DNA of 64,000 nucleotides from Saururus chinensis (Eukaryota; Streptophyta; Magnoliopsida; Piperales; Saururaceae), in assembly GCA_035235625.1 (NCBI GenBank), contig CP141149.1:5920893-5984892 (forward strand), given 5' to 3'. Numbering within the stretch: the stretch's first letter is position 1; every line of letters begins with the position of its first letter. The position numbers and the translations under genes were made by a program. The notes beneath the pieces are model-generated. The model worked only from the letters and a program-made list of their open reading frames with translations, ran no database searches and was not told the origin of the DNA. Shown piece after piece: positions 25,671 to 40,404 of the stretch.

Positions 25671-26218
25671 AAGTGGGTCTACTCACAACTTCATCAATGA
25701 CAAGGTGGCGCAGTGGCTCGGTTGCATTGTGTCCGACTCGATGCCCTTTGATGTATTGATTGGTGATGGAAGCACCTCCGCAATTCACGCGTTTGTACAC
25801 AAGCCGCACTCTCCATTCAGGGCCACACCTTCGTGACCGACCTCTTCTTACTTCCGACGAAGGGGGCGGATGTGGTGTTGGGGGGTGCAGTGGCTTCAGG
25901 AGCTTGGGGATGTTCTCTGGAACTTTAAGGACCTGGTGATGGATTTTGCATTGCATGGCCAGTGGGTACGTCTCCAAGGTTCTCAGCTTGGCACGCTTCT
26001 TTATGCCCAAGCAACGGGATCCTTCTTCAGGTACAAGATGACGTTGTACAAGATGACTTGCTGCAGGACCTTCTTGATCTGGCAGCGTATGGCATGGTGT
26101 TTGATGAACCACAAGGCCTTCCTTCGGTGAGGGCTCATGATCACTCTATTCCTATTATGTCAGGTGCTGCTCCAGCCAATGTCCGTCCCTATCGCTATCC
26201 CTTCAGAAGGCTGAGATA
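25590..26218 (+). pseudogene. Protease and linker region of the plus-strand chromovirus
   Basis: The frame from the zinc knuckle reaches RVQGYLKRQQVAILI, then loses the protease active site: a one-base deletion near 25670, seen by comparison with the minus-strand copy, turns the expected DSGS into EVGL. Downstream pieces of the same domain appear in other frames: THNFIND near 25685, MPFDVLIGDG near 25740, and VQWLQELGDVLWNFKDLVMDF at about 25886-25945. At least three shifts are needed to follow it. The end of the region joins the RT fingers at about 26219. Confidence 0.85.
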
Positions 26219-26993
26219 GAGCGTCTGGTGGCGAACATGCTTTCTTCGGGTATTATTCGGCCTAGTACAAGCTCCTTTTCTTCCCCAGTGTTGCTGGTCC
26301 GTAAGAAAGATGGTACTTGGTGCTTCTGTGTTGATTACCGGGCGTTGAATGTTATCACAGTGAAGGACAAATATCCTATTCCGGTGGTGGAAGAACTGTG
26401 GACGAGCTGGCTAGTGCTACCGTATTCAGTAAGCTTGACCTTCGTTCAGGTTATCATCAGATCCGTATGCACAGCCCATCGATGTGCATAAAACCGCCTT
26501 CCGTACTCATGATGGTCATTTTGAGTTCTTGGTTATGCCGTTCGGCCTCACAAACGCGCCCTCCACATTTCAGAGCCTTATGAATGACCTCTTCTGGCCC
26601 TTCCTCCGCCGCTTCATATTGGTATTCTTTGATGATATTTTGGTCTATAGCAAGTCGTGGGACGACCATTTGGAGCATCTCAGGCTTGTCTTCGATATCC
26701 TACAAGCTAACTCTTTGTTTCTTAAACGCTCAAAGTGTTCGTTTGGCAGCCCACAAGTTGAATACTTGGGTCATATCATTTATCGCGACGGTGTGGCTAC
26801 GGACCCCTCTAAAGTGACCGCCATGCTGTCCTGGCCGGCTCCTAATTGCGTCCGGGTGCTGCGGGGTTTCCTTGGCCTTACTGGCTATTATCGGCGCTTT
26901 ATTCACCGCTACGGCGAGATTGCTCGACCACTCACTCAGCTGTTACAGAAAGGTGCCCTTTTGTTAGTCAGACGCTGCCCAGGCCGCCTTTGA
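26219..26993 (+). pseudogene. Reverse transcriptase of the plus-strand chromovirus
   Basis: Three frames together cover the domain. 26228-26394 gives the fingers ([20 protein letters not shown], then [19 protein letters not shown]). 26398-26480 gives [20 protein letters not shown]. 26484-26993 gives [20 protein letters not shown], the catalytic [35 protein letters not shown] and [15 protein letters not shown]. All polymerase aspartates (LDL and FDD) are present. The breaks near 26394 and 26480 are small indels. This copy of the enzyme could not be made from one frame. Confidence 0.92.
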
Positions 26994-26997
26994 GGAG

Positions 26998-27492
26998 TTG
27001 AAGCAAGCTATGGCGACCACCCCTGTTTTGATTCTTCCTGATTTCAGCCGGCCATTTGTGGTTGAGACCAATGCTTCGAATGCAAGCCTAGGGGCGGTAC
27101 TACTTCAGGAGGAGCGTCCCATTGCCTACAGCAAGGCGTTGGCTGGTCGTTCCTTGTCCCTCTCAGTCTACGAGAAAGAGATACTCGCCATTGTCCTCGC
27201 TGTCGACAAGTGGCGCCCTTATTTGCTTGGCCGCCGGTTTCTCATTCGCACTAACCATTAGCCGCTCTTTCTCAAACAGCGAGTGTCCACGCCCGCGCAG
27301 CAACGGTGGGTCAGTAAGCTCTTGGGTTATGACTATGAGGTGCTTTACAAGAAGGGATATGACAACACTGTGGCTAACGCACTATCTCGCCGCACCAGCC
27401 CAGGTTCATGTTTGTCTATTTCTAGTCCCGTTTATCCTTTTCTTGACGAATTACAGCAGGCGTACCGTGAGGATTCCCGACCACCACTCTGA
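26998..27492 (+). pseudogene. RNase H of the plus-strand chromovirus
   Basis: The frame from 26998 gives TPVLILPDFSRPFVVETNAS, LGAVLLQEERPIAYSKALAG, SVYEKEILAIVLAVDKWRPY and RFLIRTNH. A TAG at 27259-27261 follows where the minus-strand copy has CAG (TNHQSL). The same frame then continues to VSTPAQQRWVSKLLGYDYEV and NTVANALSRRTSPGS. The first RNase H acidic position reads N in ETNAS where D is usual, a likely loss of a catalytic residue. RNase H degrades the RNA strand during reverse transcription. Confidence 0.9.
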
Positions 27493-27531
27493 TTGCGGCC
27501 CTCCAGACCGACCCAGTAGCGCACCCTGGCT

Positions 27532-28382
27532 TTGCATGGAAGGATGGCCTTCTCTTCTGGAAGGACCATCTTTGGGTGCCAACGGTTACAGACCTGCGCC
27601 AGCGTCTCATCGCTCACTTCCATACCTCTCCCATGGCCGGTCATGAGGGTGCTCTTCGCACTTATAAACGGGTCAGTCAGAGCTTCTTGTGGAAGGGTTT
27701 TATGCTGCGCAGTGACTGATTATGTGGCCGCTTGTGATGTGTGTCAGCGTGCCAAATCAGCCACCACCTCACCGGCCAGGTTACTTTAGCCTTTGCCCAT
27801 TCCAGTTCAGGTTTGGGACGATGTTTCGATGGACTTTGTGGAGGCCTTACCATTGGTTCAAGGCAAGTCGATGATCATGGTGGTAGTGGATCGGCTGTCT
27901 AAATATGCCCATTTTTGTGCTCTGGGTCATCCCTACACAGCTAAGTCGGTGGCGGAGTTCGCAAGGTGGCCAAGTTACATGGTATGCCCCGCACTATTGT
28001 TTCGGATCACAACCGGGTTTTCATCTCTCAGTTTTGGCAGGAGTTTTTCACTTTACAAGGCACTTCTCTCCACATGAGCACTGCATATCACCCTCAGACG
28101 GATGGTCAGACAGAGGTTGTGATGTTTGGAGCAGTATTTGCGCTATTCACCATGTCTCAGCCCCAACGTTGGCTTCAGCTTCTTCCTTGGGCAGAGTGGT
28201 CTTATAACACCGCCTACCACACTCGTGCCGGGTTCACTCCTTTCGAGGTTCTTTATGGCAGGCTGCCTCCTACCGTGCTATCCTATGTGCCCCATCTGTC
28301 ATCCATGGCAGAAGTCGACTACATGCTCCAGACTCGGGATGAGGTTCTTCGCCAGCTTAAAGCGAACCTGTCTGCGGCTTAG
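27532..28382 (+). pseudogene. Integrase zinc finger and catalytic core, plus-strand chromovirus
   Basis: The zinc-binding region with GHEG and CDVCQRAK (the second cysteine pair is intact) runs to about 27780. A TAG at 27787-27789 follows where the other copy has Gln (LLQPLP). The same frame resumes with LPIPVQVWDDVSMDFVEALP (first catalytic Asp) and VVDRLSKYAHFCALG. A shift near 27960 leads to the frame MAKLHGMPRTIVSDHNRVFI (second Asp), STAYHPQTDGQTE (catalytic Glu) and TPFEVLYGRLPP. A further pair of small indels distorts about 28115-28155. The frame ends at TAG 28380-28382. Confidence 0.9.
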
Positions 28383-28388
28383 AACCGG

Positions 28389-28844
28389 ATGAAACAAATT
28401 TATGATAGCCATCACACCGAGCGCGAGTTTGTTGTGGGGGACTTTGTTTATGTCTCCGTTCTTCCTCAGCGCCAGACCTCCTTGTTCCAGCCTGAGCACT
28501 CTAAGCTTGCTCCACGGTTTCATGGACCCTATGTTGTCGAAGAGCGCGTTGGCTCGGTTGCTTATCGCCTCACTCTGCCGTCGGGTTCGATGGTCCACCC
28601 GATTTTTCATGTTTCCCGGCTGCGCCGTTGCATTGGTGACCCTTCATGTATGGATGCTCCACCTCTTCCCTTGATGGGTCCTGTGGCTTCGTCTTACCCC
28701 ATTCCTGCAGCGCTACTGGATAAGCGTCGTGTACACCACTTTGGTCGTATTACCACAGAGGTTTTAGTCTCTTGGCAACTTGAGGACGCTACATGGTTGT
28801 CTGAGGATGAGTTTCTACTCTGGTATCCTTCGTGGTCGCCTTGA
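28389..28844 (+). pseudogene. Integrase C-terminus and chromodomain-like tail, plus-strand chromovirus
   Basis: This continues the integrase frame after TAG 28380. MKQIYDSHHTEREFVVGDFV, VLPQRQTSLFQPEHSKLAPR, HGPYVVEERVGSVAYRLTLP and VHPIFHVSRLRRCIGDPS mark the integrase C-terminal (GPF/Y-like) domain. The end, RRVHHFGRITTEVLVSWQ followed by LEDATW and EDEF, is a chromodomain. It lacks three residues (GQP) between SWQ and LEDATW that the minus-strand copy has. Chromodomains direct chromoviruses to heterochromatin, which agrees with the satellite-rich setting. The stop is TGA at 28842. Confidence 0.9.
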
Positions 28845-28855
28845 GGACAAGGCGT

Positions 28856-28874
28856 GTGCGGAAGCGTGGTGGAG
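28856..28874 (+). promoter_or_regulatory. Polypurine tract before the 3' LTR
   Basis: GCGGAAGCGTGGTGGAG directly precedes the 3' LTR and is conserved at the same place in the minus-strand copy (GCGGAAGCATGGTGGAG). Its position is that of the plus-strand primer; it is only moderately purine-pure. Confidence 0.6.
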
Positions 28875-29194
28875 TGTTGTGCACGAATGCACTAGACTTA
28901 GTATTTTCCTTATTTCAGTACTTTAATTATGTCATTAAGCTAGTTAGCAGTTGACTGTTATTGTGTTATTATGGATAATTTTGTAACTGGCGCACTGGTG
29001 GACCACGAGTGAACTGGGCCCACTAGTGGCACAATCCCCAATGTGGGGTGCGACTCCCCATAAAGGGGTCGTCTTCCTCTTTTGTGTTTATGCTTTTATG
29101 AAATTCAAGAACTTCCTTTCCCTTTCTTCCCACTTCTTTCTATTTCCCTACGTAGAACTCCAGCGTACCGATTGTGCCTACTCCGGGCACAACA
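28875..29194 (+). mobile_element. 3' LTR of the plus-strand chromovirus
   Basis: The 320-bp LTR, TGTTGTGC to GCACAACA, carries a TAT insertion relative to the 5' LTR. The flanking GGATC at 29195-29199 completes the target-site duplication. Minisatellite DNA resumes within about 25 bp. Confidence 0.95.
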
Positions 29195-29199
29195 GGATC

Positions 29200-34752
<5,553 letters not shown>

Positions 34753-34775
34753 ACTCTTTAAGGACCAATGAATTC

Positions 34776-35270
34776 CAATAGTCCAAGCATACCTGAGCAA
34801 CCATCCAAAAAAAAAAATTAACTAACAAACATCACAAAAATTAATAAAAGCAGCTTAAAACCAACATGACATACCAATGAGATACTCAAGGCCCTTCAGA
34901 ACTATTCTTGAGTGTGGTCTCCACTTCAGCATGTGACTGCAAAAAAAAATGCTTATGAGAATATCCAGTAAAAAAAAGCACTTGGAATCAATGTCCCAGA
35001 GGCATTAATAGACTGAAATTACAATAGTCCAAGCATACCTGAGCAACCATCCAAAAAACAATTAACTAACAAACATCACAAAAATTAATAAAAGCAGCTT
35101 AAACCAACATGACAATACCAATGAGATACTCAAGGACCTTCAGAACTATTCTTGGGTGTGGTCTCCACTTCAGCATGTGACTGCAAAAAAAAAATACTTA
35201 TGAGAATATCCAGTAAAAAAAAGCACATGGAATCAATGTCCAAGAGGCATTAATAGACTGAAATTACACG
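34776..35270 (-). repeat. Two-copy tandem duplication (about 246 bp) carrying a small exon-like block
   Basis: The sequence from AATAGTCCAAGCATACCTGA at 34777 to the TTAATAGACTGAAATTAC near 35018 is repeated almost exactly from 35023. Each copy contains on the minus strand a T-rich tract ending TTGCAG, a 65-base block, and GTATGT or an equivalent, which looks like an acceptor, a small exon and a donor. One frame of that block reads HMLKWRPHSRIVLKGLEYLI. I do not recognise the protein. It lies downstream of the BRCT-PHD fragment on the same strand and could be a captured exon. Confidence 0.6.
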
Positions 35271-35284
35271 GCATTCGCAAAATG

Positions 35285-38200
35285 ACTTTGAGTGGTATAA
35301 CTAGAATGGCAGAATGCCAATGTTTCCGTGATGAACATGAGCTACTACCTTTACTCGAGACAGTACTACTCCTAGACCGGCTGTTATTATCGGAAGCACA
35401 CTCAGGACAGAACCAATCTTCCTCAAGAATAGCCTCAAATGAAGGATCACAGCAGTCAATATGGGTTCCTGCACCACAGCCCAACGACCCACTTTTGTCT
35501 TCATTCAGCCCCTTCTTGTACCATTCATAGGTGTCTTCCTCCAGGAATCTGCCGGCCTGATTGCTGGCAATCAGATAATCGGTCTTCAGAACCCACCTGT
35601 AGTCAAAGTCGAAACCTTGGTTAGCAGTTACAGTGTAGATGTTAAACAAAATAGAGGCAATGTAATAGGCCTGACTCATGCTAACTAATTAAGTTATAGT
35701 GATAATTACGCCCTGCAATTATCTGAAATTGGGACTCTTCACTAAAAAAATATTTCAATTTCCATCTCAAAAAAATGCTTTACCTTCCCGCTGCTGTGGC
35801 AGCAAAAAACTTTTCTGTCCTCATTGGATTAGGGACAATGAAATGCATAGCCTGATAGGATCACTGGTGAGAATCTCTGCAAAATTTCCCTTGAAGTCTT
35901 TTTCAGAATCACTTGCCTGGGCCTCCATAAGTTCTATCTCCCAGCCAGTGAAGCATGAAGCACATCAAGTTTAGTTACATAAATAAATGATCGATATGGT
36001 AAAATATCCAAAGAATATATCATGTTACAAACTATTGTTATTTATGGAATAAAATTAGAACCTCATGTTGTAGCCATCAACTGGAAGGATATCCCATGAT
36101 TTCAAACTGCAACAAAGCATATACACACAAAAATCACAATTAAAAATTTGGCACACAATAACCTAACATAAGTAGAAACTAACTAAACAAGGAAAGGCCT
36201 AATTATGTATAATGTGGCAGGTCCATCACAGTTTGCAAACATAAGTACAAAAGAAAAAAGAAAAGATCTAGATCTAAAGAGGGAAATGTGCATGATATAG
36301 GTAGCAGATAGGAAGTATGCATAAAATCAATAGCAAATATGTAGACTTACTTCCCGCACAAAAACACTTCCAGTGTCTATGCCTTCAACTAATAAAGCAT
36401 GTACAGTAGAAGACCTAAGCTGAGGACTTTCAGGTGGATCTATTAATTTTCCACCAACATATGCCCGAACAATAGTCATCTAAAGAACAGAAATATAACA
36501 AAGTAGAAATCAGCATTACTGAATTAAAGCATAATAAAATGCAATGTGAAAATCATCTATTAAAATAATGAAACCCACATGATTCAGAGTCAAAGCTCCA
36601 GTTTTATCACTACATATAGTAGTTGCTGATGGGGTCTCAGAAGCTGAAAGTCTCCTCACCTACAAATAAAAAGAGTAAGCTGTTAGAACATTAAAAAAAT
36701 CCAGGAAAGATGCGTGCCAGGGCTTTGTCTGCCATCATCTTTCGCAGAGTATGCCAACCTGCAACACAAACAGTTATAGAAAGACATTCATCATTTGAAC
36801 AAAAAAGATTCCAGTCATATATAAAATTACTTATATAGTAAACAAAAACTAAGCAACTTACGTCAAGGTCACAGCTAAAGGAAGGCCTTCAGGCACTGCA
36901 ACCACAACTATGGTGACAGCAATCGTCACAATTTTAATAACACCATTTATTGAGGCACTAACACACGTCTTTCCTGGTTTGTATAGTACAGCTCCTTCAG
37001 CATTTGTTGTATGACCAGTAAAATACCTGAACAATGCACACATTATTTTAAATTAAAAGCCTACAGACAACACCTTAAGAACAAAAAGAAACTAGCTAAC
37101 ATCATAATACCTAACCAAAAGAACAGCAAGAACAAAGAATGCGACAAGAAGTCCATCAATGCCAATGAAAGTTGGAACACTATTTAACCGAACCTATTGC
37201 ACACATTGAGAATCAATCAATAAGTTATGAGTTATGAGTTATGATGAAAAAGTATACACCATTATATCCTCAGAGATGCTGGCCATCAATAATCCCCACT
37301 CAGTGTTAATTCCAACACCTGTTACCTAATAATAGTTTTACAAGTACAACTAAATATTATTAAGGTGAAAACAACTATTTGAAGAGACCAGGATAATAAG
37401 CACACTGACAAACAATGATGGTCAACTGCTAGGGAGAAAAGAGCATCTTCATCACAACAATAATAATTGAACAAAATACCAGAAATTTCCTTGGACATAT
37501 AACAGGAATGGAAACACTTACACCGTGAACAGTGTTAAGCAAGATCAGTATAAAGGGCAAGTGTAAGCATATTTAATATTAATAGTTATTCCTTCCCCAA
37601 CATCTTAAATTTTTGAGTAGTGATTAACTAACAAAAAGAAACAACTTTTCAACAGAAAATGCACAGGCCATGCAGATGCATTCATAAACACAAACAGGAG
37701 ATCGATAAATACATAAAATATCTTGCAAAGGGTTTTATGTATGACCCCTTTGCTTCACATGGCAATGACAAAAAAATTCCATCGACTACCAAGTACATGT
37801 GCTGCAAAATGCTTACCAACCTATTGCCACATCCATCTGCCACTTTACATCCAGACATCAAAAGTGGATTGTTCTGATCTTTATGAATCTGAAAGAGAAC
37901 ATGATCCTAAAAAAATGTGTCGCTAATAACAAGCAAACTAAATAATAAACAGAATTCCAGCTTACAATCTTGCTCTCCCCAGTCATAATTGCAAGCGAGT
38001 GGCCACTAATCAAAATCCCATCAGCAGGTACCTGGGAAATAATTTCAAAAACGAAAATTCTTCTTTTTCAATAAAAAGATGAATCACATTATAGAAAAAT
38101 ATACAACACAATCAGTGTTCATTGACTTGATCAAAAATTTTGAGAGGAACGACATCACCAACAACAATATCAAAAATAGACACTTCAACTCTTCTACAAC

Positions 38201-39404
38201 ACCTCCAATAACCTGTAGAAATTGCCATGACATGGTCAAGTTACATCAGATAAATAGATGTAAAAAGAAGTCTTGAATGCCATAGTTGTACTGACCCCGA
38301 CATGTATATTCCTCTTTTCTTCATTTAACCTTTGAAACTGAAGAGGTTGTTTGTAATCACTGACAGCTATGACAATGATGAAAGAAATAAAAACAAATGA
38401 TCATCAGTAAAAGAACATAACCGGACTTCAAAGTATTGTGATAATAGACAACATCCATGTAATTTTTCATATACATGATAGTCACCATATTAACACCTTA
38501 ACTCAGTAACCTCAAGTTGGTGACATGTAGTCTCCTGTGTCATTTATGTTTATTGAAGGTCATTTCCAAATTACAATACATCTTAAAATCTTTCTCAACT
38601 AACATGTTACAACTCGTTGACCTCCTCTTTATTCATAAGCGGCTACATGTTGGTAGACTCATTTACATATACATAAACCATCTCCATCAGTATTCTAGAA
38701 TTTTATCACCAAATTCATGACATTGTCTAATGCAGTCAAAGAGAATAATAAAACTATATATCTACCAACAGGACTTCTCTAAACAATATAACTAACATTT
38801 CAAACTTAAATATGTTTAAGGACAGGTCCCACTACATGAATTCTCATAAAACTGGGGTGAAGCTAATTTCTGTGAAAATCAAGCCATTAAAGTGAATGCC
38901 ATAATGAAGTAGCTTTAGCATGTACTAATATGTCGTGGCAGTAGCTAAAAAAAATGTAAGATTCGTTAACCTATCTTCATATATAGGACCAAGTTTTCAC
39001 TAAACCAGATGGGAAAAGGCTAAAGAAAATTTTAAACAGGATTAAACTGACTATTTTATGGCTTTTACAGAAAATTAGCTTTAAAGGTTCAGTATTAGGT
39101 GTTTCGTAATAAAGAAAAATAAACTAGAGCAGCATAAGTTCTTTTCCAAAACCTGGATAAGGACATCCTTTCAAACCCTAATGGTTACCCTAAAAATTTG
39201 TGATGATAGATACAATCAAAAAAAGAAAATACAAAAAAGGGAATCAAGTTAAAAAATCACACTGGAAAATTCAACCATCCACAACATAAACAAATCATTT
39301 CATAAGCTAGACAACTAACCCTCAAATTTGTAACAAACAAGATGAGTGACTGTGGCGGCAATCAAAGGCTTTGAAAACTGTGCACCCATTAAGTCGACCA
39401 TTTT
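35285..39404 (-). pseudogene. BRCT-PHD protein fragment (At4g02110-like), internally deleted
   Basis: Exon-like blocks on the minus strand match the plant BRCT-domain protein family that ends in a PHD finger. 39404-39320 reads KMVDLMGAQFSKPLIAATVT and HLVCYKFEG, part of an N-terminal BRCT, with TTTCAG acceptor and GT donor. 36106-36062 reads KSWDILPVDGYNMR. 35960-35784 reads GWEIELMEAQASDSEKDF, shifts frame, then VPNPMRTEKFFAATAAG. 35596-35285 reads WVLKTDYLIASNQAGRFLEE, DTYEWYKKGLNED and then a half PHD, GCGAGTHIDCCDPSFEAI with DWFCPECASD. The 35784/35596 junction keeps splice signals and phase (GR|WVLK). The protein is normally above 1000 residues, so most of the middle is absent. A Ca2+-ATPase fragment lies between the first two blocks. 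Such proteins bind phosphoproteins or chromatin in DNA repair, but this copy cannot encode one. The family name is from memory and needs a search. Confidence 0.7.
36354..38398 (-). pseudogene. Type IIB auto-inhibited Ca2+-ATPase (ACA) fragment, ten exon-like blocks
   Basis: In transcription order: about 38398-38300 (transmembrane FISFIIVIAVSDYKQPLQFQ, then LNEEKRN), 38213-38112 (VEVSIFDIVVGDVVPL, frameshifted against its start), 38031-37976 (VPADGILISGHSLAI then MTGESKI), 37893-37827 (IHKDQNNPLLMSGCKVADG), 37328-37262 (VTGVGINTEWGLLMASISED), 37195-37110 (VRLNSVPTFIGIDGLLVAFF), 37027-36863 (YFTGHT, then TIAVTIVVVAVPEGLPLAVT), 36762-36711 (LAYS then KMMADKALA), 36659-36577 (VRRLSASETPSATTICSDKT), 36483-36354 (VRAYVGGKLIDPP then VHALLVEGIDTGSVFV). 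This covers the first membrane hairpin, actuator domain, PEGL helix and phosphorylation site. The autoinhibitory N-terminus, nucleotide-binding domain and C-terminal helices are missing. Lesions are an in-frame loss of four residues before TGES, a 2-base loss before KMMADK, CETMGS changed to SETPS, and DKTGT changed to DKTGA. ACA pumps export Ca2+; this copy cannot. Confidence 0.9.
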
Positions 39405-39517
39405 CTGAAATAAATGGTAAGTAATTGTCATGAAAATTGGCCACAGCAAATTGGCATTAACTAATAACTTCAATAAAGGATAGAAATCAACAAAGATTTT
39501 TTTTTATGAAAAAAGAA

Positions 39518-39640
39518 AAACATCTCTCTCTCTCACGAGAGAGTAAGCTCTCTCTCCCTCTCGAGCGCGCATGCGCGTGTGCTCTCCCTATCTCTCTCGC
39601 TCGAGTGCGAGAGCTCTTTCTCTCTCTCTTTTCATCATAT
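39518..39640. repeat. Isolated patch of the CT-rich minisatellite
   Basis: CTCTCTCTCTCACGAGAGAG, CTCTCGAGCGCGCATGCGCG and CTCTCGCTCGAGTGCGAGAG reproduce the motif grammar of the arrays at 22.5-34.7 kb, here as about 120 bp inside intron-like DNA upstream of the BRCT exon block. It is nearly 5 kb from the array edge. Confidence 0.85.
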
Positions 39641-39865
39641 GACCATCCTAATTCATTTTCCTGCAAAGATATGAGTGACTAGAAGGCACATGATACTTAG
39701 AAGTTACTTAGGATGTCATGTACTAATAGTCGGGGAAACATTTAAAATGCACATTTATGTGTAATTAATTTTAACTCCCTAAGCAGAGGTAATTAGCAGA
39801 TGCTTATAATTCATGAACTGAGGAAGCACAGCCTACAAGATATACAAACTGATAGCAAGAAACAT

Positions 39866-40165
39866 TACCAGTGCATCAATTATTTCCTCAACTGTTTCAT
39901 GGACAAAAACAGTTATCAATAATCTCAATCCTGCCCAGAGAACACATTTTAAGATGCATTAACACATAGTTCGAGGACATTTTCCAAATACATAAAAAAA
40001 CCCATCTAACCATGATAAACGATAAGTAATTTCAATATATTTTTGTCTTCATATAAATACCAAAAATTCCTAATCAGAATAGAGACAACCTGCGGACAAC
40101 ACTCCTCTTATCAGGATAGACAAGATCACCATATTGGTCAAGATAGCTTTCCATGACTTAAGGGT
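39866..40165 (-). pseudogene. Two adjoining exon-like blocks, unassigned
   Basis: On the minus strand a block from about 40165 to 40096 is preceded by TTGATTACAG and followed by GTTGTC. A second, from about 39937 to 39869, is preceded by CTCTGGGCAG and followed by GTAATG. Spliced in phase they read across the junction as GVLSAG then LRLLITVFVHETVEEIIDAL without a stop. I do not recognise the product, and the splice sites were judged by eye only. They lie between the katanin and BRCT fragments on the same strand, so they may be another captured piece; they may also be chance. Confidence 0.3.
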
Positions 40166-40404
40166 CATCTGTAATCAATTTGACTAGTCAATCTTCAAGC
40201 CAATTGAGTCTCTGCCACAGACAACAAAGTAAGTTTCTGCAAGACTAAAGTGAGGAAAAAAATTCTAAGAAATGGAAAAACATAAACAAACTGCATTAAG
40301 GCAAAAATGGTAGCCAGGCCGCAGGCAATCATCTCAGATCCATCAAGTTATTCACGAGTTAATGCAAGTATTCCCCTAAAATAAAGCATAAAATTAAACA
40401 GCTG

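Larger units (their letters stand above)
23922..29194 (+). mobile_element. Complete Ty3/gypsy chromovirus (5273 bp), GGATC duplication
   Basis: Two LTRs of 317 and 320 bp bound the element, each starting TGTTGTGC and ending GCACAACA (a perfect 8-bp inverted repeat). The host duplication GGATC is present at 23917-23921 and 29195-29199. The 5' LTR is followed by an initiator-tRNA-Met primer site, then gag with zinc knuckle, protease, reverse transcriptase, RNase H, integrase and a chromodomain-like tail. Short LTRs and a length near 5.3 kb fit the Reina-type chromoviruses better than the larger Tekay or CRM elements; this is inference. The coding region has at least six in-frame TAGs, one TGA and several frameshifts. 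The copy is therefore structurally complete but not autonomous. Confidence 0.95.

Noticed and set aside
35282..35974. Plus-strand frames opposite the BRCT-PHD blocks
   Set aside because: They are antisense shadows; splice sites and family similarity are on the minus strand.
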